The notes beneath the pieces were generated by a model. That model was given only the letters and a program-made list of their open reading frames with translations. It did no database searches and was not told where the DNA came from. Both the position numbers and the translations under genes were made by a program. Positions 33,108 through 42,889 of a stretch of DNA of 64,000 nucleotides are shown piece by piece. The DNA lies in NCBI RefSeq assembly GCF_024362805.1, contig NZ_CP093299.1, positions 3,194,001 through 3,258,000 on the forward strand, read 5' to 3'. This stretch comes from Salipaludibacillus sp. LMS25. GTDB taxonomy: Bacteria > Bacillota > Bacilli > Bacillales > Salisediminibacteriaceae. Position 1 is the stretch's first letter; each line of letters opens with the position of its first letter.

Positions 33108-36100
33108 ATGAACCTGGAAACGTTATCTCATGAGGATATACGCCAGAAATGTGCTCTGCCTAGTACATTTAAAAAAGGGTTGACGTATTTCTCAGAAAAT
33201 AAAATTATTGATTTGATGAAAAATTCAACGACAGGCATTTACGAAGGAGAAGTGGCTGCCTCCTCGTATGGTGACAGTTATCATGTGGCGGTGGAGTATG
33301 ATCGCAAAACATTAGAAGTGGAAAGCATGGGTTGTACGTGTCCAGCTTTTCATGAGTATGGCGGAATATGCAAGCATCTGGTAGCTGTCATGCTGAAAAT
33401 ACAAAGTGAGTCTACCGGCTTAGAGCAGAAGGAGCTAAGTACCAACTCACTGCTGAAACAGGCCGATGAATCCCACACATCATCAGCTGATCGGCGACGG
33501 GTGAAGCGTCTGATGGCGTCGTTTGAGCAAATTTACATGAAAAAACAAGAGGCGTTTCAAGAACGGGAACGTCTTAATGTGGAGTATACTCTCCATCTTC
33601 AGTCGGCCTATTCACCGCGATTTCTAGGAATGATGTCGGTGGAATTGAAAATTGGACCTAAACGGTTATATGTTGTAAAAGACATTCCTGAGTTATTAAA
33701 AGCGGCAGAAGAAAATGAAGCTGTTAAGTTTTCTAAATTGTTTACTTATCATCCGGCAGACTACTTTTTTTCTGAAGAGGATATGAGTCTCTTCAAACTG
33801 ATGGGGAAGATCACGCAGTTACGTGAAAATGAAAAAAATACAGGTAGCTATGCCTATTTCAAGTCGTTAGCTGAGAAAAAACGAGAATTTGAGATACCAC
33901 CTACTTACGCAGGGGAATTTCTTGAATTACTCAAGACTCGCCAAGTTGTACTAGATGATGGACTTGACGTGCATAATAGCATTATGGTGACAGATGAAAA
34001 GCCAGAACTGACATTTCATTTAACAGAAGCCAATGAGGAGTGGAAAGGTGCCTACCGTTTATCATGGGAAGGGTCTAACTACGCTCATTATTTCGGAAAA
34101 AAATATGGCTTTCTTTATTTAGATGGGACTTTTCATCGACTAAAGGGGGATGCTCTTGAAGCATTTGATACGTTATTTTTCCAGATGGTCACAGAGGCTC
34201 CAGCAGAACTAATTTTAGATGAAAGCCAGCTTGAAACATTTGCTTCCCTTGTTTTGCCAAGGCTTAAAGAATTGGGGCATGTTTCTTTAACGAGCTCCCT
34301 TAATGAAAATATTAAAATGGCACCGTTACAGCCGCTATTATATGTGGATTACAACGATGAACGCCTTACTGCCGAAGTCATCTTCCAATATGGTGAAACG
34401 AAATTGTCTCCTTTTCACCGCGAAGCAACCGATAGCTCGCATATTGTCGTTCGGGACGTCGAACAAGAATATTTTCTTTTATCCATCATTGAAAACATCC
34501 CCTTTAAATTTAATGGAAGTGACTTGTTTTTAGATGATCAGGCAGAAATTCTTACGTTTGTAGCTGAAGATGTCCCGCAACTTTCTAAATCTTTTTACTT
34601 ATATATATCTGCCAGTGTCAAACAGATTGTCCACCAGCCAGTAGAGGCGCCGTCAATCAAAGTGGAAACAAATGAGTCGATGAGCCTTCTCGATGTGTCA
34701 TTTGAAGTGGATGGGATAAGTGATGAGGAGCTAAATGGCGTGTTGAAAAGCCTCCTCGACCAAAAAAAATATTATCAATTAGAGTCAGGTGCCTATCTTC
34801 ATTTAGACTCTGATGCTTTTAAACGTATGAAACGCGTCATAGAAGAGTTAGATATGTCAGCAAAAGATATTTCACCTCATGCCTCCTTACCGCTTTATCG
34901 CGCATTTCAGTTATCAGAAGAGACAGAAGTGCAAATAAAAAAGGATCGTGCTTTCAAAAAGTTAGTAGAACGTCTGACTGATCCTGAGGAATTAGATTTT
35001 CCTGTCCCAGAACATCTCGACAATGTGTTACGTGATTATCAAAAACGCGGCTATCAATGGCTCATGTCCCTTGCATATTACGGGTTTGGCGGGATTCTCG
35101 CCGATGACATGGGACTGGGTAAAACACTTCAAACAATCGCTTACTTAAGTTCAGCGAAAACCGCTGATAAAGAGTCAGCTCCTGCCATGATTATATGTCC
35201 GTCTAGTGTCGTGTATAATTGGCAAAAAGAGTTGGAAAAGTTTGCTCCTGAGCTTTCCACGGTGGTGATCTCAGGTTCTCAACATGAAAGAGAAGACGCG
35301 TTAAACTCAGCCTCTGATGCTGACATTTGGATTACGTCTTATCCGTTAATTCGCAGAGATATTCACCATTATGAGGGTCGCCATTTTTCTACACTCGTAC
35401 TTGATGAAGCGCAGTATGTGAAAAATCAAGGGACGCTCACATCGAAGGCTGTTCGCACGATTACATCCACTACTAGCTTTGCGTTAAGCGGAACACCGAT
35501 TGAAAATTCACTTGATGAGCTGTATTCCATTTTTTCTATCGTACAACCAGGGATTTTCAAAAATAAGCAAACGTTTAAAAATTATGAGGAGAGCCGTATT
35601 GCCCGTAGAATAAAGCCGTTCGTTTTAAGACGGATGAAAAACGATGTTCTCCAAGAGCTACCTGACAAAATTGAGTCCATTGAATACACCCATCTATCTG
35701 AGCAGCAAAAGACAGTTTATTTAGGTCAGCTCCATTTATTGAAATCTGAAGCAAGCGAAGTATTTCAGACGGATACCTTTCAAGAAAACCGGATGAAACT
35801 GTTAGCAGGCTTAACACGATTGAGACAAATATGCTGTCATCCAGGAATGTTCTTAGATAATTATACCGGCGGATCTGGTAAGCTGGATCGGCTCCTTGAG
35901 TATCTTGAAGAAGCAAGAGATGCAGGAAAACGTATCGTGCTTTTTAGTCAATTCACACAGATGCTTGCTATTATGAAGGATCATCTAAATAAAGGTGGTT
36001 GGGACTATCATTACTTGGACGGATCTACCCCCTCCCATGAACGGGTAGCTTTAGCAGAACGATTTAATCGAGGGGAAAAAGACTTGTTTCTCGTGTCACT

Positions 36101-36389
36101 TAAAGCCGGTGGAACAGGACTTAATTTGACAGGTGGCGATACGGTCATTCTTTTTGACTCCTGGTGGAATCCTGCTGTGGAGGAACAAGCGGCAGACCGC
36201 GTTTATCGCTTTGGACAGAAGCGTGTCGTGCAAGTAACTAAAATGATTACCACAGGCACGATTGAAGAAAAAATTCATCAATTGCAAGAAAAAAAACGTC
36301 ATCTACTTGACCGTGTCATTCAGCCTGGAGAAACGATGATGTCATCACTCGGTAAAGACGATATTGAAGAATTGCTTGGTTTATCGTAA
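33108..36389 (+). CDS. SWIM-domain SNF2-family helicase
   Basis: About 1093 residues from ATG 33108, which has CAGGTG 6 bases upstream; an upstream in-frame ATG at 33009 lacks a binding site. Near residue 75 is a SWIM zinc finger, CTCPAFHEYGGICKH. The C-terminal half is a SNF2 motor with DDMGLGKTLQT, LDEAQYVKN, LSGTPIENSLDELYSIF, LFSQFTQML, and LKAGGTGLNLTGGDTVILFD followed by WWNPAVEEQAADRVYRFGQ. It is a DNA translocase; the biological role of the Bacillus members is not established. It is monocistronic. Confidence 0.93.
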   Translation: MNLETLSHEDIRQKCALPSTFKKGLTYFSENKIIDLMKNSTTGIYEGEVAASSYGDSYHVAVEYDRKTLEVESMGCTCPAFHEYGGICKHLVAVMLKIQSESTGLEQKELSTNSLLKQADESHTSSADRRRVKRLMASFEQIYMKKQEAFQERERLNVEYTLHLQSAYSPRFLGMMSVELKIGPKRLYVVKDIPELLKAAEENEAVKFSKLFTYHPADYFFSEEDMSLFKLMGKITQLRENEKNTGSYAYFKSLAEKKREFEIPPTYAGEFLELLKTRQVVLDDGLDVHNSIMVTDEKPELTFHLTEANEEWKGAYRLSWEGSNYAHYFGKKYGFLYLDGTFHRLKGDALEAFDTLFFQMVTEAPAELILDESQLETFASLVLPRLKELGHVSLTSSLNENIKMAPLQPLLYVDYNDERLTAEVIFQYGETKLSPFHREATDSSHIVVRDVEQEYFLLSIIENIPFKFNGSDLFLDDQAEILTFVAEDVPQLSKSFYLYISASVKQIVHQPVEAPSIKVETNESMSLLDVSFEVDGISDEELNGVLKSLLDQKKYYQLESGAYLHLDSDAFKRMKRVIEELDMSAKDISPHASLPLYRAFQLSEETEVQIKKDRAFKKLVERLTDPEELDFPVPEHLDNVLRDYQKRGYQWLMSLAYYGFGGILADDMGLGKTLQTIAYLSSAKTADKESAPAMIICPSSVVYNWQKELEKFAPELSTVVISGSQHEREDALNSASDADIWITSYPLIRRDIHHYEGRHFSTLVLDEAQYVKNQGTLTSKAVRTITSTTSFALSGTPIENSLDELYSIFSIVQPGIFKNKQTFKNYEESRIARRIKPFVLRRMKNDVLQELPDKIESIEYTHLSEQQKTVYLGQLHLLKSEASEVFQTDTFQENRMKLLAGLTRLRQICCHPGMFLDNYTGGSGKLDRLLEYLEEARDAGKRIVLFSQFTQMLAIMKDHLNKGGWDYHYLDGSTPSHERVALAERFNRGEKDLFLVSLKAGGTGLNLTGGDTVILFDSWWNPAVEEQAADRVYRFGQKRVVQVTKMITTGTIEEKIHQLQEKKRHLLDRVIQPGETMMSSLGKDDIEELLGLS

Positions 36390-36492
36390 AAAAAGGATGG
36401 TTATTTTAGTTGATATATGGTAAACTTAACAAGTTGAAAAAATTTCAGAAGGATTCATCCTTTTCGCAGTAGGTTAAAATAGGATAACGCAT

Positions 36493-36530
36493 GCAGCTTG
36501 TCCGTTTAAAAACGTATGAGCTGCTTTTTT
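36493..36530 (+). terminator. Intrinsic terminator between SNF2 and cshA genes
   Basis: GCAGCT...CGTTT and AAACG...AGCTGC form a hairpin followed by TTTTTT. It may end the SNF2 transcript or act in the cshA leader. Confidence 0.7.
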
Positions 36531-36593
36531 AAGGTTAAAATAAAATACAATCGCTCTGACGGTAAAGTATGAATTAAAAGGAGATAAAAGCAT

Positions 36594-38093
36594 TTGGCAC
36601 GTTTTAAAGATTTAAACATTGAAGAAACTATTTTGAAATCCATTGAAAAAATGGGGTTTACTGATGCAACCCCTATTCAGGAAAAAGTCATTCCTGTAGC
36701 TAAAGATGGCCGCGATGTTATCGGACAAGCTCAAACAGGAACAGGAAAAACAGTGGCGTTTGGGATTCCTTTGCTGGAATCGGTCATACCACAGCAACGT
36801 CATCCACAAGGCCTTGTATTAGCACCAACGAGAGAATTGGCTATTCAAGTATCAGAAGAATTGAATAAGCTCGGCCGAGAGAAGGGTGTAAGCTCTCTTG
36901 CTATTTATGGCGGTCAGGAGATTTCCAAACAAATCCGCGGACTAAAAAAACGTCCTGAAATCATCGTAGGAACACCAGGACGTTTTATGGATCACATGCG
37001 CCGTAAGACGATTCGTCCAGAGTATATCAATTCGGTTGTCCTTGATGAAGCGGATGAAATGCTTAGTATGGGATTCATCGAAGATATTGAAACGATTCTG
37101 AAAGAGGTCCCTGAAGACAGACGGACGATGCTATTTTCAGCGACAATGCCTGCAAGGCTAAAAAATGTCGTCGCATCATTTATGACCGATCCGGTTAGCG
37201 TTGCGATTAAATCAAAAGAAGTGACTGTTGAGAACATTGAGCAACGTTACGTTGTTGTTAACGAAAAACAAAAATTTGATGCCCTCTGTCATATGCTTGA
37301 TATTGATCCGCCTGAATTGGCGATCGTTTTCGGACGTACGAAGCGACGGGTTGATGAAGTATCTGAATCACTCGCAATTCGCGGTTTTGCAGCTGAAGGA
37401 CTTCACGGTGATATGAAACAAGAGCGTCGTGATGCCGTTATTCGTAAGTTTAAACGGGGCGCTATCGCGATACTTGTAGCCACAGATGTAGCTGCGAGAG
37501 GGCTCGATGTGAATAACGTGTCTCACGTGTTTAACTTTGATTTGCCACAAGACTCTGAAAGCTATGTGCATCGTATCGGGCGTACAGGCCGTGCAGGTAA
37601 AAGCGGCATCGCATTTAGTTTTGTCACACCGAAAGAGCGAGATCATCTGAAAGTGATTGAAAAAACAACGAAAAAACCGATGAAGCAACAAGGGGTACCA
37701 ACATATGAAGAAGCATTGGCAGGTCGCCAAGACAGGTCTGTTAATCATTTGCAGAACTCACTTCGAAAAGGGGATTTTGAGCACCTACTCGGAGCAGCAA
37801 AATCACTTTTAGCAGAACATGACCCCGAAACCCTCGTAGCTGCGGCGCTAAAAACGATGACGAAGGAACCGGATCAAACGCCTGTTCATATTACGGGTGA
37901 AGCACCAGTTCGCTCTAAACGTCGTAACTCTGGACCACAAGGCGGTGGCAATAAAGGCCAAGGCGGTTATCGCGGTGGTTCACGTCAGAGAAATGACCGC
38001 GGACGCCGTGGAGGAGGAAAAGGCCGGGGAACCGGTGGCTCAGGTGGAGCTGATGCAAAAGTAAAATCTTTGTCTTTTAAAAAGAAAAAATAA
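36594..38093 (+). CDS. cshA: DEAD-box RNA helicase (CshA type)
   Basis: This 499-residue helicase has the Q motif GFTDATPIQ near residue 22, AQTGTGKT near 45, APTRELAIQ, VLDEADEMLSMGF, LFSATMP, the second RecA lobe with VATDVAARGLDV and HRIGRTGRAGKSG, and a basic Gly/Arg/Lys-rich tail from about 430. It unwinds RNA in ribosome assembly and RNA decay and is usually cold-induced. The TTG start at 36594 follows AAAGGAGAT. A terminator follows. Confidence 0.93.
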   Translation: MARFKDLNIEETILKSIEKMGFTDATPIQEKVIPVAKDGRDVIGQAQTGTGKTVAFGIPLLESVIPQQRHPQGLVLAPTRELAIQVSEELNKLGREKGVSSLAIYGGQEISKQIRGLKKRPEIIVGTPGRFMDHMRRKTIRPEYINSVVLDEADEMLSMGFIEDIETILKEVPEDRRTMLFSATMPARLKNVVASFMTDPVSVAIKSKEVTVENIEQRYVVVNEKQKFDALCHMLDIDPPELAIVFGRTKRRVDEVSESLAIRGFAAEGLHGDMKQERRDAVIRKFKRGAIAILVATDVAARGLDVNNVSHVFNFDLPQDSESYVHRIGRTGRAGKSGIAFSFVTPKERDHLKVIEKTTKKPMKQQGVPTYEEALAGRQDRSVNHLQNSLRKGDFEHLLGAAKSLLAEHDPETLVAAALKTMTKEPDQTPVHITGEAPVRSKRRNSGPQGGGNKGQGGYRGGSRQRNDRGRRGGGKGRGTGGSGGADAKVKSLSFKKKK

Positions 38094-38123
38094 CCGTTCA
38101 TTTGAAGGTGATTCATTAGAACA

Positions 38124-38166
38124 GAGTGTGTTAAAGGGGCGAATGCCCTTTAACACACTTTTTTTG
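38124..38166 (+). terminator. Intrinsic terminator after cshA
   Basis: AGTGTGTTAAAGGG pairs with CCCTTTAACACACT, followed by seven T. Confidence 0.95.
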
Positions 38167-38228
38167 ATTCTAGCATGGTCGTTTTATAACAAAATAGTTG
38201 GAATTTTAAAATTAATTTTAATTATTTG

Positions 38229-38256
38229 TTGATTTATTATCTGAGTATGTTACACT
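38229..38256 (+). promoter_or_regulatory. Candidate promoter of the metE leader
   Basis: TTGATT (38229-38234) and TACACT (38251-38256) are 16 bases apart, the latter preceded by TGT. It lies about 30 bases before the SAM riboswitch. The match is moderate. Confidence 0.45.
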
Positions 38257-38285
38257 CGTTAATAACTTACAAAACATTATATGAT

Positions 38286-38394
38286 TCTTATCGAGAGAGG
38301 CGGAGGGACTGACCCTATGAGGCCTCGGCAACCAGTACAATCGTACACGGTGCCAATTTCAGAGGAATGCTAGGCATTCCAAAGATGAGAAAGA
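38286..38394 (+). ncRNA. SAM-I riboswitch (S-box), first of a tandem pair for metE
   Basis: Conserved segments in order are CTTATCGAGAGAGGCGGAGG, GACTGACCCTATGA, GGCCTCGGCAACC, GGTGCCAATTTC and GATGAGAAAG closing P1. The 3' P1 strand can instead pair with CTTTTCTCATC inside the following terminator, which is the standard anti-terminator switch. SAM binding should end transcription before metE. Confidence 0.97.
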
Positions 38395-38419
38395 CGTGAT
38401 CAGCTTTTTTACGGCTATC

Positions 38420-38464
38420 AACCCCTTTTCTCATCTAAATTATTAGTGAGGGGAGGGGTTTTTT
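38420..38464 (+). terminator. SAM riboswitch terminator
   Basis: AACCCC...TTCTCATC and GTGAGGGGAGGGGTT form the stem, followed by T-run. Its 5' half is complementary to the aptamer P1 3' strand. Confidence 0.9.
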
Positions 38465-38584
38465 ACGTGGGGATGAAGATCCTTTAACACATGGCTTCTC
38501 ATGGAAACTAGCTTCTGACATCTGCTTTATTAGCTCGTCATAAGCATGTTTTCTTATAAATTTCATAATCGTGAGATAGGTTTG

Positions 38585-38765
38585 TTCAGGGTTTATATAC
38601 GCTGAATGATTAAAAGGGAATCTGGTGTAAATCCAGAACGGTCCCGCCACTGTAAGTCAAGAATGAATATGACCATGTCACTGGAAGCGTCCTACTATTC
38701 TGGGAAGACCGTATTCATGATGAGAGACGAGTCAGGAGACCTGCCTGTTGTCACAACACTGTTAT
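38585..38765 (+). ncRNA. Cobalamin riboswitch, second of the tandem pair for metE
   Basis: The B12-box elements are AAAAGGGAATCTGGTGTAAA, TCCAGAACGGTCCCGCCACT, GGGAAGACC and GAGTCAGGAGACCTGCC. Adenosylcobalamin binding should turn off metE. A TGTCACA near 38749 can pair with TGTGACA at 38804-38810 in the terminator loop, giving an alternative fold. Confidence 0.96.
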
Positions 38766-38789
38766 CCTACGGGGAAATAGGGAGGTGTT

Positions 38790-38821
38790 AAATATCTCAG
38801 ACGTGTGACAGGATATTTTTT
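38790..38821 (+). terminator. Cobalamin riboswitch terminator
   Basis: AAATATC pairs with GATATTT around a loop and runs into T-rich sequence, 70 bases before metE. Confidence 0.75.
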
Positions 38822-38895
38822 ACCTTTTTTAAATGGTATAAATATCCTTTTTTTTATTTAATAATGACTGCCCACTACTAAAGGAGGAAATGAAG

Positions 38896-41178
38896 ATGGT
38901 ACTAAGAACAAGTCAATTAGGATATCCGCGCATAGGAGAACAACGAGAGTGGAAACGGACCCTTGAAGCTTATTGGAAAGGGGAACGTTCTAAGGAGCGC
39001 TTCTACGAGGAAATGAGACATATTCGTCTGTCCCATCTCCAAAAGCAACGTGATGCCCAGATAGATTATATTCCGGTGGGGGATTTTAGCTTTTATGATC
39101 ATGTGTTGGACACGGCACTTATGTTTAATGTCATACCAGAACGGTTTGCCCAAACACCATTAGATCCTTTAGATACTTATTTCGCAATGGCACGAGGCAG
39201 TGACGCAGGGGAAGCATGTGAAATGACGAAATGGTTTGATACAAACTATCATTACATTGTTCCGGAGTTTCATCATGGCTGGGTCCCTAAAATAACCACC
39301 AACTATGTACTTAAAGCTTATGAAGAAGCGAAGAAAGAGTTAGGAATTGAAGCCAAGCCAGTGCTTTTAGGGCCGTTTACATTCTTGAAACTATCTAAGG
39401 GCTATACAGACACTGAATTTCCACAATTGGCGGAAAAATTAGTTCCGTTGTATGAACACGTCATATCAGAATTACATGAAGCAGGGGCTTCCCTTATTCA
39501 AGTAGATGAACCATCACTTGTTACGTCATTATCAGAAACAGATGTGGAACATCTAACAAACATTTACCGTGAAATAGCTGAACGACTTCCTGAAGTGAAC
39601 CTCTTATTACAAACGTACTTTGATTCAATCGATCATTTTGAGCAAGTTGTCTCTCTCCCTGTTAAAGGGATTGGCTTAGATTTCGTCCACGATAAAGGAG
39701 CCAATTTACAAGCGATTAAAACAAGTGGTTTTCCAGAAGATAAACTGCTAGGCGCAGGTATTATTGATGGTCGTAATATATGGAAAACAGATGTGCATGA
39801 TGCTTTCACTCTCTTAACTGAGCTGCAAGAAATCGTGCCCGCTGAACGCCTGCTTGTGCAACCGTCGTCCAGTTTATTACATGTGCCTGTCACATTAAAA
39901 TATGAAACGAAATTAGATCAAGAACTCCTTAATGGTTTGGCGTATGCCGAGGAAAAAGTGTACGAATTACACTTACTAAAAACGAGGGGTAATTATCCAA
40001 CAGATGAGGCAGTTAAACAGACGTTTGCAGACTATCAACAGACAGTCGACACGTTCAAGGAGGCGTCTTTTAGACAAGCGACAAACGATTCAACTGACTT
40101 AGGTTTTCCTACTCACCGAACGCATACGTATGAAGAGAGGAAAGCATTACAAGAAAAAAAATGGCGGCTGCCGTTCCTACCGACGACGACGATCGGGAGT
40201 TTTCCACAGACACGTGATGTGAAACGAACACGTACCGAGTGGCGTCGAGGAGAGCTTGCTGACGACGCGTATGACACATTCGTTAAGGGAAAAATAGAAA
40301 AGTGGATCACGATTCAAGAAGAAGTAGGATTAGACGTGTTTGTTCACGGTGAATTCGAACGGAATGATATGGTTGAGTACTTTGGTGAAAAACTTAACGG
40401 TTTTGCCGTAACACAAAATGGCTGGGTGCAATCATATGGCTCCCGCTGTGTGAAGCCGCCAGTTATTTATGGAAATGTGAGCTTTGAGAAACCGATGACG
40501 GTAAAAGAGACCGCTTTTGCCCAATCGTTAACAGCAAAGCCAGTGAAAGGAATGCTCACTGGGCCTGTCACAATATTGAACTGGTCGTTCGTCCGGGATG
40601 ACATCTCCAATCGAAAGGTCACAGAGCAAATCGCAAAAGCCTTAGTGGAAGAAGTGGCGGCCCTTGAACAAGCTGGTATTGAGATGATTCAAATGGATGA
40701 ACCAGCGTTGAGAGAAGGATTACCATTGAAGAAACATCATCAACAAGCCTACTTAGATTGGGCGGTAGAGGCCTTTAGGTTGGCTACTGCTCAAGTGACA
40801 CCAACAACACAAGTTCATACCCATATGTGCTACTGTGATTTTCATGACATCATTGACTCTATTAAAGCATTAGACGCTGATGTTATTTCAATAGAAACGT
40901 CTCGCAGCCACGGCGAACTGATAGAGACATTTAAAACAAACGTCTATGATAAAGGCATCGGTTTAGGCGTCTATGATATTCATAGTCCACAAATTCCAAG
41001 CATTGAAAAAATGATGACTGTCATTAAACAAGCATTGAACGTGTTGCCGGCTCAAGCTTTTTGGGTAAATCCAGATTGTGGATTAAAAACGCGTACAGAA
41101 GAGCAAACAATTGCAGCACTGAAAAATATGGTGGCAGCCACGAAGAAAGTGAGAGAAGAATGGAAGGTTTCCCAGTAA
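38896..41178 (+). CDS. metE: Cobalamin-independent methionine synthase
   Basis: About 760 residues, the normal MetE length. The N-terminal domain starts LRTSQLGYPRIGEQREWK. The catalytic domain has TTTIGSFPQTRDVKRTR, HGEFERNDMVEYFGE, and MLTGPVTILNWSFVRDD. The zinc ligands are shown by VHTHMCYCDF and NPDCGLKTR near the C-terminus. It methylates homocysteine from methyl-tetrahydropteroyl-glutamate. The second ATG, 38896, is 8 bases after GGAGG and is preferred over 38890. Expression is gated by the SAM and cobalamin riboswitches upstream. Confidence 0.97.
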   Translation: MVLRTSQLGYPRIGEQREWKRTLEAYWKGERSKERFYEEMRHIRLSHLQKQRDAQIDYIPVGDFSFYDHVLDTALMFNVIPERFAQTPLDPLDTYFAMARGSDAGEACEMTKWFDTNYHYIVPEFHHGWVPKITTNYVLKAYEEAKKELGIEAKPVLLGPFTFLKLSKGYTDTEFPQLAEKLVPLYEHVISELHEAGASLIQVDEPSLVTSLSETDVEHLTNIYREIAERLPEVNLLLQTYFDSIDHFEQVVSLPVKGIGLDFVHDKGANLQAIKTSGFPEDKLLGAGIIDGRNIWKTDVHDAFTLLTELQEIVPAERLLVQPSSSLLHVPVTLKYETKLDQELLNGLAYAEEKVYELHLLKTRGNYPTDEAVKQTFADYQQTVDTFKEASFRQATNDSTDLGFPTHRTHTYEERKALQEKKWRLPFLPTTTIGSFPQTRDVKRTRTEWRRGELADDAYDTFVKGKIEKWITIQEEVGLDVFVHGEFERNDMVEYFGEKLNGFAVTQNGWVQSYGSRCVKPPVIYGNVSFEKPMTVKETAFAQSLTAKPVKGMLTGPVTILNWSFVRDDISNRKVTEQIAKALVEEVAALEQAGIEMIQMDEPALREGLPLKKHHQQAYLDWAVEAFRLATAQVTPTTQVHTHMCYCDFHDIIDSIKALDADVISIETSRSHGELIETFKTNVYDKGIGLGVYDIHSPQIPSIEKMMTVIKQALNVLPAQAFWVNPDCGLKTRTEEQTIAALKNMVAATKKVREEWKVSQ

Positions 41179-41258
41179 ACGAGCTAATACTAAAGTAGTC
41201 ATTCATAACAAAGAAACGTTTGGTAACGGATGAGTGTTTTTATCCTTAAATGTGTTAA

Positions 41259-41400
41259 GGGTTATAGACCCTCACCTCAACGTGTAGCGTAGGTTGGAAC
41301 TTTTAATCAGGTGGAGTCAACTCCATCTGATTTTTCAATGCGTCAGCTTGCTGAAAGGAGTTTGCCACACTTCCTCACTTATCACCACTCCCCTATGGCA
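41259..41400 (+). repeat. Intergenic repeat R3, copy 2
   Basis: GGGTTATAGACCCTCACCTC, then AACGTGTAGCGTAGG and AATCAGGTGGAGTC repeat the order seen at 25229. An R1 copy follows 40 bases later. A 61-codon frame here lies wholly in the repeats and is not a gene. Confidence 0.7.
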
Positions 41401-41439
41401 GAACGACATGCTTTGTTTCTCTCTCTAACTTTAGGGGCG

Positions 41440-41590
41440 TTTATCACCGATAGCCGCCCGAAAAACCTCAGCCTGAAAATAGTGAGAAGAGATTAACTAT
41501 ATATGCAGGGATAACGGACGCACATGTCCTGATTGACTCAACTACCGATAAGTGGAAAAAGAACGAAAACTCCCACTTTTAAAGGTTTGT
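41440..41590 (+). repeat. Structured intergenic repeat R1, copy 4
   Basis: TTTATCACCGATAGCCGCCC, then CCTGAAAATAG, GGGATAACGGACGCACATGT and CCTGATTGACTCAAC. The stem is more decayed than in copies 1-3. Confidence 0.75.
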
Positions 41591-41606
41591 TTTATGTCTA
41601 TCTGTC

Positions 41607-41892
41607 TGGAATCGTCAAAACTAGTTGGTGATTAATGGATGGACCGTGATCCGCTTTTCACATGATCAAATTAAAGTGAAGTTCAGCAAGTGACAGGCCG
41701 GGCCGATGGCTGGGGGATGAACTAGACCAGTCTATCTTTAGTAGAAAAGGAGAAGTCATCTCCCCGATAGAAGTCCAGAAGGTGAAAAAGGTGTTTTCTC
41801 AGCTAGTCGAAAATAATATGTTAATTCCCCCATATGGGATCGTGAGAATGCGCTTTTATCGATTGGGGGATCAGGTTAAGAACCTGATCTGA
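41607..41892 (+). pseudogene. 3' fragment of the DUF559-like nuclease gene, second copy
   Basis: It parallels 29714-30036: TTGGTGATTAATGGATGGAC, GAAGTCATCTCCCCGATAGA, then the HTH-like end and GATCAGGTTAAGAACCTGAT before TGA 41890. It has internal deletions and stops. It starts the second copy (41607-42410) of the long duplicated block. Confidence 0.65.
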
Positions 41893-41895
41893 GAA

Positions 41896-42085
41896 ATAGA
41901 CGGAAAAAATTCTCTTAAATAGTCATTGGCAATGAAAATAGCTTAAATAGACGGAGAGATTCCGCCTATTGACTCGGAAAATCTGAAAATGGCTTGTTTT
42001 GCTTTGCATAGTCGGAAAAATTCCCCCTATATTCCCAAAAATGAGCTCTTTTCTGCATCTAACCGGAAAATATCCGCTTATTTTA
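41896..42085 (+). repeat. Four palindromic motifs, second copy
   Basis: These are the same motifs as at 30041-30229, near 41896, 41945, 42007 and 42060, with few changes. The block continues to about 42410 with the same unclassified sequence as copy A. The region 42133-42142 (AGAGGGGGTG) corresponds to the R4 insertion site of copy A and is empty here. Confidence 0.65.
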
Positions 42086-42429
42086 CTTTCGCTAATGACT
42101 TGATTTTGACAAGACTTCTTACCCACAAGTAAAGAGGGGGTGAATTGGTTTATAAAAAAGGTGCGTAAACGAGGTTTTTATTAATGACAAGCCTTCCCTA
42201 TTAGGATGTCATGCGTCTTTTTTGTCACTAATGTTATCTAGTTTTAAAGTCCATTAAAGTTATGCAAAGAAAAAGGTCCTTTATAATGGATAAGTCAGGT
42301 GATAACCCTTCCAAATCCACCTTTAACCAGTTATCACCTTTTTCAGCTCTGAACAACTAGAATTATTAAACTGAAAATTATGACATTATTTATGCATGAC
42401 TAGTGAGTTTCTTAGACATATTTTATATA

Positions 42430-42789
42430 TCAAAGTTTAAACTCCTCAAGAAATGTGAGGTTATCTAATGGTAGATTCAAGCGATTTAATTGTTTCAGGA
42501 CTGTCTCTTGTTTTACCCTTCCATCTTCTTGAAATTCTTTTGGATAGTTTTCTGGAGAACCAACTACCACACCTTTCTCAATCCACTGTTTTCGGTATAA
42601 TTGAAAAGCTGCCTCCCTCATGTCAACAGGTGTAACAATATAGCCTAAATCTACTTCATGATCTTCACTATATCCATATTCAAAATAACAACAAGGGCAA
42701 ATATCATAAGATGCTGAATTGCTATCGATCTCATATGGTGGGGCATCTAACCCATCGTATCCACAAATTGGACAAATATAAGTTTTCAA
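42430..42789 (-). CDS. CPCC family cysteine-rich protein
   Basis: The 119-residue protein begins YICPICGYDGLDAPPYE, followed by YDICPCCYFEYGYSEDHE, which matches the cysteine-rich CPCC family; the two cysteine pairs probably bind zinc. The rest has EAAFQLYRKQWIEKG, also typical. Members often sit in toxin-immunity neighbourhoods, but the function is unknown. It stands alone between two repeat blocks. AGCTGAATTAG upstream is a weak ribosome binding site. Confidence 0.85.
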   Translation of the reverse strand: MKTYICPICGYDGLDAPPYEIDSNSASYDICPCCYFEYGYSEDHEVDLGYIVTPVDMREAAFQLYRKQWIEKGVVVGSPENYPKEFQEDGRVKQETVLKQLNRLNLPLDNLTFLEEFKL

Positions 42790-42889
42790 CTAATTCAGCT
42801 CCTTATTGATTATAATAATATGTTCTAGCGTCAATTATTATTTTTTTGTACTAACATTAGTTTAATAAATATAGCTTTGTTTATCCCCC

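Noticed and set aside
41311..41496. 61-codon frame on the plus strand
   Set aside because: It lies entirely in repeats R3 and R1.
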